Made by a program: the position numbers and the translations under genes. A model generated the notes under the pieces. That model had not been told where the DNA came from and made no database searches. It saw only the letters and a program-made list of their open reading frames with translations. From contig USBM01000123.1 of the NCBI GenBank assembly GCA_900552885.1, forward strand, positions 1 to 6,579: a stretch of DNA of 6,579 bases, in the 5' to 3' direction. How positions within the stretch are numbered: the first letter of the stretch is position 1; each line of letters begins with the position of its first letter. The stretch comes from an uncultured Clostridium sp. GTDB lineage: Bacteria; Bacillota; Clostridia; Lachnospirales; Lachnospiraceae. Below are positions 1 to 4,846 of the stretch, one piece after another.

Positions 1-128
1 CCGAATATGTAGGCGATTTCGAGGCCATTAAGGATTATGTACGCAAAAACTGTTCGGAAGGCGATTTGTTGATAACTATGGGTGCCGGAGATGTCTATTT
101 AATTGGCGAAGAGCTGCTTGGAAAATAG
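1..128 (+). CDS. murC: UDP-N-acetylmuramate--L-alanine ligase, C-terminal end (partial)
   Basis: Only the last 41 codons are inside the window; the frame runs from position 3 to a TAG stop at 126-128 and the gene continues off the left edge. The visible tail contains GDLLITMGAGDVYLIGEELL, which matches the closing segment of Mur ligases, and the 'TMGAGD-(I/V)' stretch followed by 'GEELL' is typical of MurC. MurC adds L-alanine to UDP-N-acetylmuramic acid in the cytoplasm, the first amino-acid step of peptidoglycan stem-peptide synthesis. The catalytic ATP-binding core is not visible, so the call rests on the C-terminal motif alone. A hairpin just downstream (137-187) may terminate its transcript. 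Confidence 0.82.
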   Translation, partial: EYVGDFEAIKDYVRKNCSEGDLLITMGAGDVYLIGEELLGK

Positions 129-186
129 TTATGCACAATATCCACAATCCAATTTTCTTCCTAGCGGAGGAATAGGTTGTGGATAT
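129..186. promoter_or_regulatory. DnaA-box-like cluster I (three 9-mers)
   Basis: Two 9-mers stand head-to-tail with no gap: TTATGCACA at 129-137 (fits the relaxed consensus TTATNCACA) and ATATCCACA at 138-146. A third copy, ATATCCACA, lies on the minus strand at 178-186. The consensus TTATCCACA is established for DnaA; binding here is inferred from sequence only. The second and third boxes also form the arms of an inverted repeat, so the same bases could serve a hairpin. Confidence 0.6.
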
Positions 187-194
187 TTCTGTTT
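137..194 (+). terminator. Hairpin after murC, possible terminator
   Basis: An 11-bp perfect inverted repeat, AATATCCACAA (137-147) with TTGTGGATATT (177-187), extends by CC/GG after a one-base bulge. It encloses a second small stem, TTCCT (158-162) with AGGAA (168-172). The tail is T-rich (TTTCTGTTT, 186-194) but not a clean U-tract and the stem is AT-rich, so termination would be weak. It is the only candidate terminator between murC and the next promoter. Because its arms are DnaA-box-like, it may instead be just an inverted pair of boxes. Confidence 0.4.
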
Positions 195-267
195 ACATAA
201 AAGATTACCCTGGTCTGCATCAAATGACAGCAACACACTAGAATACAAATCATTTTATAAGAGATAC

Positions 268-281
268 TAACAGATAACAGA
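268..281. repeat. 7-bp tandem direct repeat TAACAGA x2
   Basis: TAACAGA occurs twice in a row (268-274 and 275-281), in an AT-rich stretch immediately left of the triple DnaA-box array. It is short and could be chance; its position beside the boxes is the only reason to record it. Confidence 0.4.
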
Positions 282-294
282 TTATGTCTACCAG

Positions 295-321
295 TTGTCC
301 ACATTATCCACATTTTCCACA
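295..321 (+). promoter_or_regulatory. DnaA-box-like cluster II (three contiguous 9-mers)
   Basis: Three same-orientation 9-mers abut exactly: TTGTCCACA (295-303), TTATCCACA (304-312, perfect match to the DnaA-box consensus) and TTTTCCACA (313-321). Each differs from its neighbours only at the third base, so this is an ordered array. It ends about 60 bp upstream of the -10 element of the dnaD-like operon, a position where bound DnaA could affect transcription. Regulation is inference; an alternative is a DnaA-titrating cluster or a replication-associated site. Confidence 0.72.
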
Positions 322-377
322 TTTAACGACTAAACAAGCGAGGAAACAAGCGTTCTATTTCCTTTTTGAAAGCACTA

Positions 378-410
378 TGCTATAATCCATTTGCTTATGA
401 AAAAAGGAGG
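378..410 (+). promoter_or_regulatory. Extended -10 promoter and ribosome binding site of the dnaD-like operon
   Basis: TGCTATAAT at 378-386 is a perfect extended -10 (TGnTATAAT). The -35 position at the usual 17-bp distance (358-363, TTTCCT) is poor, as is common when an extended -10 is present. Transcription would begin around 392-394, giving a leader of only about 25 nt. AAAAAGGAGG ends at 410, eight bases before the GTG at 419, and this fixes the start codon of the downstream gene. Confidence 0.72.
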
Positions 411-418
411 AAAATTCA

Positions 419-1642
419 GTGGATACGATAACAATCACAACAAAAAATAAGGAGACCTATTCTGCTGTTTCAGACTTCTTTATCGACTACTATATGACTG
501 AGGCAAATGGTGAGTTCGTAAAGATCTATCTCTATCTGGTAAGACTATTGCACAGCGGTAACGCAGTGACCGTAGCAGGAATTGCCGATCATTTTAATTT
601 AACAGAAAAGGATATTTGCCGTGCAGTCAAATATTGGATCAAACAAGGCGTATTACAATTAGAATATACAAAAGATAAGAAATTAACCGGTATTACCCTG
701 CTTCCACTCTCCCCAAAGGAAGAGGATGCAGAAGACGATATGTTAGAGTCACTTTTTAGTGCGGATGCCTCCGGAGAATCGAATTCTACTGCGGACAATA
801 ACGATACGACCGGATCACAGACTAAGACAAGTGCCTCTATGACCGCAGTCACGCAGGAGACAAGATCATCCGGAAACAATACATCTATGCAGCCAACAGA
901 TGTGGCCTCTTCTATCGCAGATCCTGCGACAGAACAGATCAGTCAGTCTGCCGTTCCAAAGAAGATTAGCTATAAGCCATCCTTTGTTGCTTCTAAAAAA
1001 GAGGACGAAGACTTTGGCAATCTGTTATACCAGACCGAGACATATTTTGGAAAACCATTGACACAATCGGATATCCATAGTTTACTATACATATATGAAG
1101 AATTAGCATTTAGCCCGGAGTTATTAGAGTATCTGGTGGAATACTGTGTATCCATCAATAAGAAAAGCTGTCGTTACATAGAAGCAGTTGCCATTGAATG
1201 GTATAAAAATGGCATTGTTTCTGTAGAAGATGCAAAAGTGGCCTCTAAGAATTACAACTCCATCTATGTAGCAGTATTGAAACAGTTAGGAATCCCAAGA
1301 CGGGTTCCAACGCCAACCGAGACTGCATTTATTGACACCTGGTATAATACCTATTCTTTTAACAAGAATATTATTATGGAGGCGTGCAAACGGGCTATCA
1401 CTGCCAGACCACATTCCGCAAACTTTAATTATGTGAATGGAATCTTAGAAATCTGGCACAAACCAAATGTCCACAAATTAGCCTATACTGAGGAAGTAGA
1501 CCGCAAATGGGCAGCGGAGAAAAAGAAGAAATCCACATCTAACAAGACTTCTTCGAACCAGTTTAACAATTATCAAAGTTCAACGGACGCATCCGTTGTT
1601 GACGAATTTGAACATTTATTCTTACAGGAGACCAATCAGTAA
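419..1642 (+). CDS. DnaD-like replication initiation / primosome protein
   Basis: The gene encodes a 407-residue DnaD/DnaB-superfamily protein, which in Bacillota takes part in loading the replicative helicase at origins and during restart. Residues about 10-95 look like a winged-helix module (helical segment around GEFVKIYLYLVRLLHSG, then an HTH-like stretch through ADHFNLTEKDICRAVKYW). Residues about 100-185 form a low-complexity, acidic and Ser/Thr-rich linker. Two tandem C-terminal DnaD-type modules follow: about 205-275, with YIEAVAIEW at 253-261, and about 297-355, with YVNGILEIW at 338-346; both match the family's Y-x3-(I/V)-x3-W signature. A charged tail ends the protein. Start: GTG at 419, eight bases after AGGAGG. 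It is the first gene of the operon and the next gene, a helicase loader, begins two bases after its stop, which supports the role. DnaD proper is usually shorter (about 230 aa); this two-module form is closer to Bacillus DnaB or phage-like DnaD proteins, so no symbol is given. Confidence 0.88.
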   Translation: MDTITITTKNKETYSAVSDFFIDYYMTEANGEFVKIYLYLVRLLHSGNAVTVAGIADHFNLTEKDICRAVKYWIKQGVLQLEYTKDKKLTGITLLPLSPKEEDAEDDMLESLFSADASGESNSTADNNDTTGSQTKTSASMTAVTQETRSSGNNTSMQPTDVASSIADPATEQISQSAVPKKISYKPSFVASKKEDEDFGNLLYQTETYFGKPLTQSDIHSLLYIYEELAFSPELLEYLVEYCVSINKKSCRYIEAVAIEWYKNGIVSVEDAKVASKNYNSIYVAVLKQLGIPRRVPTPTETAFIDTWYNTYSFNKNIIMEACKRAITARPHSANFNYVNGILEIWHKPNVHKLAYTEEVDRKWAAEKKKKSTSNKTSSNQFNNYQSSTDASVVDEFEHLFLQETNQ

Positions 1643-1644
1643 TT

Positions 1645-2643
1645 ATGGCATTTAGTGATTCCCAGTATGATGAACTAATGAACATCTACTACCACAATCA
1701 AATTGAAAATCGTGCATTAGAAAAGGAACGTAAAGCGCAAGTCTATGAGAAGCTTCCGCGTATCAAAGAAATCGACCAGACCATTGCAGCTTCTTCTATT
1801 GATGCAATCCGTTCCCGATTAAGACAAGGATCCGACAAGATGGCTGATACCAAGGAACAGAACCATCAGCTAATTGCTGAAAAAGAACAATTACTTACAG
1901 CAAATGGTTATCCTGCCGATTATCTGCAGCCAATCTACACCTGTCCTCTATGCAAAGATACCGGACGGATCGATAATGAATATTGCAGTTGTTTCAAACA
2001 GGCGGCAATCTCCCTGCTGTATCGCCAGTCTACTTTAGACCGGATTCTGCAGATAGAGAACTTCGATCACTTTGACTTAAGTTATTATTCCAGGGAACCG
2101 GATGGCAAGCATCCCTTTACACCTTATGATAATATGAATAATATTCTCAATAAGACACGTTCTTTCATCGAATCATTTGACAAACAGGGTGGGAACCTTT
2201 TATTCTATGGAGAGACCGGGCTTGGGAAAACATTTCTTTCCAATTGCATTGCCAAGTCTTTATTAGATACCCAGCACACTGTGCTTTACCAGACTGCCAT
2301 TCATCTGTTTGAAGATGTCTGCGGTGATGTCATCATGAAGAAAGGAAAGAATCCGGATAGCCGCGACACTTACCGCTATCTTTATAACTGTGATCTGTTG
2401 ATCATTGACGACCTTGGTACAGAGTATACAAACTCCTTTGTATCTTCTGAACTTTATGATATATTAAATACGAGAATGCGGACAGGAAAATCAACCGTTA
2501 TCTCTACCAATCTTAATCTGCAGGAACTAACCGAACGGTATTCCGACCGGATCACCACCCGGATCTTTGCAGAGTACAAGGTCTTTCACTTCTATGGCGG
2601 CAACATTCGCTTAGCCAAACGAAGAAAAGCAATACAACAATAA
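1645..2643 (+). CDS. DnaI/DnaC-like AAA+ helicase loader
   Basis: The protein (332 aa) is an ATP-binding loader that places the replicative DNA helicase on single-stranded DNA. The N-terminal part (about 1-95) is helical and charged, with probable coiled coil. A Cys4 motif, C-P-L-C (C100, C103) plus C-S-C (C114, C116), is a probable zinc site, as in DnaI-type loaders. The AAA+ core has Walker A GETGLGKT at 189-196, Walker B LLIIDDLG at 251-258, sensor I STN at 287-289, and arginines in ERYSDRITTRI (R302, R306) in the region expected for the arginine finger/sensor. All key ATPase residues are present. The ATG at 1645 is two bases after the stop of the dnaD-like gene; the nearest Shine-Dalgarno, AGGAG at 1626-1630, is 14 bases away, so translation is probably coupled to the upstream gene. 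It could also be called dnaC; the Cys motif and the DnaD-like neighbour favour DnaI-type. Confidence 0.9.
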   Translation: MAFSDSQYDELMNIYYHNQIENRALEKERKAQVYEKLPRIKEIDQTIAASSIDAIRSRLRQGSDKMADTKEQNHQLIAEKEQLLTANGYPADYLQPIYTCPLCKDTGRIDNEYCSCFKQAAISLLYRQSTLDRILQIENFDHFDLSYYSREPDGKHPFTPYDNMNNILNKTRSFIESFDKQGGNLLFYGETGLGKTFLSNCIAKSLLDTQHTVLYQTAIHLFEDVCGDVIMKKGKNPDSRDTYRYLYNCDLLIIDDLGTEYTNSFVSSELYDILNTRMRTGKSTVISTNLNLQELTERYSDRITTRIFAEYKVFHFYGGNIRLAKRRKAIQQ

Positions 2644-2674
2644 TGCAATCATTTTAACGGAGGAAAACAAAACC

Positions 2675-3868
2675 ATGCCAAATGACAGTAATTTATTATC
2701 AACCATTCCTGTAGGACAGTTAGGCATCATCGCCCTCAATAGCTGTACTAACTTAGGTGAGCGAGTAGACTCTTACCTTTCCAGATGGAGAGCAGCCAGA
2801 AATAATGTGGAGAAATCCACGATCGCATTTAACGGGTATGAAAAGGATTCTTACCTTGTAAAGTCTGTATGCCCTCGTTTCGGTTCCGGAGAAGCAAAAG
2901 GAGAGCTCTTAGAATCCGTACGTGGTAAAGACCTGTATCTTCTTGTAGATATAACCAATTACAACATTACCTACAACCTTTACGGTCACGAATGTCCAAT
3001 GTCACCGGATGATCATTATGCGGATCTGAAGCGTGTCATTGCTGCCTGCGGCGGAAAAGCACGTAAGATTACCGTCATTATGCCATTTTTATACGAAAGC
3101 CGCCAGCATAAAAGAAGCAGCCGTGAATCTCTTGACTGTGCCCTTTGTCTGCAGGAACTTGTAAGCTTAGGTGTCGATAATATTATTACATTTGATGCAC
3201 ATGATCCTCGTGTACAGAATGCCATTCCGCTTCATGGATTTGAGAACATCCGTCCAACATACCAGTTTCTGAAGGCTTTATTGCTTACAACACATGATTT
3301 AGAGTTAGACAAGGATCATTTAATGGTGATCAGCCCGGACGAAGGAGCTATGAACCGTGCCATCTACTTTGCCAACATCTTAGGCGTAGATGTCGGAATG
3401 TTCTATAAGAGAAGAGATTACTCTACTGTTGTTAATGGCCGTAATCCAATTGTTGCACACGAATTCCTTGGAGATTCCGTAGAGGGTAAAGATGTTATTA
3501 TTATTGATGATATGATCGCATCCGGCGAAAGCATGATTGATGTTGCCAAACAGTTAAAGGCTCGTAAGGCAAAGAGAGTCTTCTGCGTATGTACGTTTGG
3601 ATTATTCACAAGCGGACTTGGCGTATTTGATAAAGCGAAAGCTGATGGCATCATCGAGAAAGTGATCACAACCAACTTAACTTACCAGTCACCGGAACTC
3701 CTTTCCAAAGACTGGCACATCACTGCCGACATGAGCAAATACATTGCATTACTCATTGATCACCTGAATCACGATGCATCGATCTCTGACATTCTCGATC
3801 CAAACGATCGCATTCAGGATCGTGTAAATGAGTATCGCAATAGACATACGATTCGCGAAAACTATTAA
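2675..3868 (+). CDS. prs: Ribose-phosphate pyrophosphokinase (PRPP synthetase), long form
   Basis: This enzyme makes PRPP from ribose 5-phosphate and ATP in the cytoplasm, feeding purine, pyrimidine, histidine, tryptophan and NAD synthesis. Family landmarks appear in order: an ATP-side segment MPFLYESRQHKR (136-147, cf. the usual PY-x-x-YARQDRK), FDAHDPRVQ (173-181, cf. DLHxxQIQ), DEGAMNRA (222-229, cf. DxGGxxRA), KRRDYS (245-250, flexible-loop start) and the PRPP-binding loop IIIDDMIASGES (about 275-286, cf. DDxIDTGGT). At 397 aa it is about 80 residues longer than the usual 310-320, with extra sequence at both ends, and its PRPP loop has ASGES where TGGT is normal. It is therefore a divergent subgroup; activity is likely but not proven. 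The start is fixed by GGAGG at 2659-2663, 11 bases before the ATG. It follows the helicase loader by 31 bp with no promoter or terminator seen, so it is probably co-transcribed. No terminator lies directly behind it; the first strong one is 350 bp downstream. Confidence 0.87.
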   Translation: MPNDSNLLSTIPVGQLGIIALNSCTNLGERVDSYLSRWRAARNNVEKSTIAFNGYEKDSYLVKSVCPRFGSGEAKGELLESVRGKDLYLLVDITNYNITYNLYGHECPMSPDDHYADLKRVIAACGGKARKITVIMPFLYESRQHKRSSRESLDCALCLQELVSLGVDNIITFDAHDPRVQNAIPLHGFENIRPTYQFLKALLLTTHDLELDKDHLMVISPDEGAMNRAIYFANILGVDVGMFYKRRDYSTVVNGRNPIVAHEFLGDSVEGKDVIIIDDMIASGESMIDVAKQLKARKAKRVFCVCTFGLFTSGLGVFDKAKADGIIEKVITTNLTYQSPELLSKDWHITADMSKYIALLIDHLNHDASISDILDPNDRIQDRVNEYRNRHTIRENY

Positions 3869-3882
3869 AGACCATCCTCCTT

Positions 3883-4114
3883 GCACAGCGTAAGTGACGG
3901 ACGCACGAAACATTCAGGTTACAAATCGGTTGTTTGGGATATAACATATCAACGTAGTCGCTACTCATCACTCGCAGCGGTACTAGGCTCGAAAACACCT
4001 CGCCGAGTACCGGCGGTTCTGAAGTACCTGCTTATGATAAGTGTTATATCCTTACAACCGATATTTACGTTATTGTGTTTCGTGCTGTTTCTATCAGAAT
4101 CTACTACGCTGTGC
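3883..4114. repeat. Palindromic unit 1 (long imperfect hairpin, centre about 3995)
   Basis: Nested arms share one centre. GCACAGCGTA (3883-3892) pairs with 4105-4114; GCACGAAACA (3903-3912) with 4076-4085; ATCGGTTGT (3925-3933) with 4054-4062; GGATATAAC (3937-3945) with 4043-4051; and the tip stem CGGTACTAGGC (3978-3988) with GCCGAGTACCG (4002-4012, one mismatch). The right outer arm carries about nine extra bases between the first two pairs. It begins 15 bp after the prs stop. Confidence 0.75.
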
Positions 4115-4210
4115 TTATCGCCACACCCGAAGCCGCATCCGGCGTTAACAGGCTCCGGAACTTTAATTGAGGTTACATATCAGGGGGGCAGGATATAAGA
4201 AAAGACAAAG

Positions 4211-4274
4211 AAAACTGGGCATGGATTATGTACACTTGTAATTAGCATGTATACTCATCCATGTCCGTTTTTTT
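4211..4274 (+). terminator. Strong intrinsic terminator, probably of the dnaD-loader-prs operon
   Basis: GGGCATGGAT (4217-4226) pairs with ATCCATGTCC (4257-4266); the single non-Watson-Crick pair is G-U in the + strand RNA. The stem can continue inward through TGTAC/GTATA-like bases, and T7 follows at 4268-4274. Upstream AAAAC (4211-4215) is complementary to the GTTTT after the stem, so some activity in the other direction is possible. It is the first convincing terminator after prs, but lies 350 bp beyond the stop codon. Confidence 0.82.
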
Positions 4275-4275
4275 G

Positions 4276-4376
4276 CACATAATAAGTACGGTATAGCCTC
4301 ATACTTACCTGAATCTGTCAATTCACATAAGTAAGGAATAGCTTCATTAATGAGCTGACTTTCACTATACACATAA
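4276..4376. repeat. 46-48 bp degenerate direct repeat starting CACATAA
   Basis: CACATAA begins at 4276, 4324 and 4370. The first two copies align through about 25 bp (shared AAGTA, GG, ATAGC, TCAT, later CTGA) with a 2-bp gap; the third is only the opening 7 bases. Each copy holds a small palindrome (AAGTA...TACTT in copy 1; TCATTAATGA in copy 2). No function is apparent. Confidence 0.5.
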
Positions 4377-4463
4377 TGTACCTGGTTATTCTTTATCTCC
4401 TATAGCCTGCCGGTACAGTAGATTGCCCGCACCGATACCCGAACGGCTTCGGGCGTGGCGATA

Positions 4464-4816
4464 AGCACAGCCAGTAAGGATAATTATGCGGTACACAGCG
4501 CATGTACATAAAGAGTAGATCCCGGCAGGGGTGGTCTATCATACTTGCAAGCAGGTACGTGGAGCACGCCAGCACTTTACGACGTAGTAATAAGCAGAAC
4601 GAACCAAAAGAGGATATGGATTAAGAATGTATTCGTATAACGCATATATACATTCAAGAATCCATATCCTCTTTTACGTGAGTTCACTTATTATAAGGAG
4701 TATTAGTGTCTGCTGCGTGCGAGCCCGTAACGCAAGTGTGCCTGCGGCAACATGACACCACCCAAAGCCAGGTTCATACACTCCTGACATGCGCGTCCGC
4801 CACTTACGCTGCGCAA
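4464..4816. repeat. Palindromic unit 3 (centre about 4640-4646)
   Basis: Pairs in register along the full length: GCACAGCCAGTAAG (4466-4479) with CTTACGCTGCGC (4803-4814, gapped); GCGCATGT (4498-4505) with ACATGCGC (4787-4794); GGGTGGT (4529-4535) with ACCACCC (4757-4763); GCACGCCAGCA (4564-4574) with TGCTGCGTGC (4711-4720, one bulge); then a perfect 17-bp stem at the tip (4606-4622 with 4659-4675). The arms are diverged and gapped but keep one centre within a few bases. Its left edge shares the GATAAGCACAGC block with unit 2. Confidence 0.72.
4606..4675. terminator. 70-bp perfect-stem hairpin, candidate bidirectional terminator
   Basis: AAAAGAGGATATGGATT (4606-4622) is exactly complementary to 4659-4675. 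After a 2/3-base internal loop, a second perfect 8-bp stem follows, GAATGTAT (4625-4632) with ATACATTC (4648-4655). A4 at one end and T4 at the other make it symmetric for both strands. The U-run is only four and lies inside the stem, so it is weaker than the hairpin at 4211-4274. It is the first good hairpin downstream of the leftward anti-sigma gene and may end that operon. Confidence 0.62.
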
Positions 4817-4846
4817 GGGTGACAGCTCTCTCCATAATCCTGCAAA

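Larger units (their letters stand above)
4105..4471. repeat. Palindromic unit 2 (centre about 4290-4300)
   Basis: The outer arms at 4108-4135 and 4444-4471 are 28 bp each and match at 27 of 28 positions (core GTGCTTATCGCCAC, then CCCGAAGCCG). An inner pair, GGCAGGATATA (4187-4197) with TATAGCCTGCC (4401-4411, 10/11), keeps nearly the same centre, and A/G-rich sequence after the left copy also resembles the right copy's complement. The right arm contains its own small hairpin CCCGAA-CGGC-TTCGGG at 4438-4453. The loop holds a strong terminator and a 46-48 bp direct repeat. The left edge overlaps the right edge of unit 1. Confidence 0.72.
3881..4816. repeat. Outer inverted repeat bounding the palindromic array (936 bp)
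   Basis: The 26 bases at 3881-3906 match the reverse complement of 4791-4816 at 23 of 26 positions. The shared core is GCRCAGCGTAAGTGRCGGAC, and all three differences are A/G transitions. Similarity drops sharply outside these coordinates, so they look like true element ends. No target-site duplication is obvious in the flanks (ACCATCCTCC left, GGGTGACAGC right). There is no transposase inside, so if mobile it would be non-autonomous (MITE-like). A structured-RNA closing stem is an alternative reading. Confidence 0.75.
3869..4846. other. 978-bp gene-free, highly structured convergent intergenic region
   Basis: No reading frame here looks coding. The open frames at 3881-4198 (+) and 4393-4575 (-) lack good ribosome binding sites, have low-complexity Pro/Ser/Arg-rich translations and lie on opposite arms of the same inverted repeats. 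The space is filled by three large palindromic units, two terminator-like hairpins and a short direct repeat, described individually. It separates prs (rightward) from the anti-sigma gene (leftward). Confidence 0.8.

Noticed and set aside
129..418. Chromosomal replication origin
   Set aside because: DnaA boxes are present, but dnaA, dnaN and rpmH are not nearby and no clear unwinding element or DnaA-trio run was found. Kept as a DnaA-box cluster only.
3881..4198. 105-codon open frame on the + strand after prs
   Set aside because: It has a TTG start without a convincing ribosome binding site, a low-complexity translation, and lies wholly within palindromic units 1 and 2.
4290..4321. Perfect minus-strand TTGACA (4321-4316) with TATACC downstream, possible promoter
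   Set aside because: The spacer is 20 bp and the -10 is poor; there is no gene to drive in that direction.
4276..4376. CRISPR array
   Set aside because: There are only two degenerate copies plus a 7-base start. The repeats are not conserved enough, no spacer/repeat boundary exists and no cas gene is present.
4393..4575. 60-codon open frame on the - strand
   Set aside because: It covers the right arm of unit 2 and the left part of unit 3. Its PRPKP-like stretch mirrors a similar stretch in the + frame only because of the inverted repeat; there is no ribosome binding site.
3881..4816. Insertion sequence with terminal inverted repeats
   Set aside because: There are end repeats but no transposase frame and no visible target-site duplication, so it is recorded as a repeat array rather than an insertion sequence.
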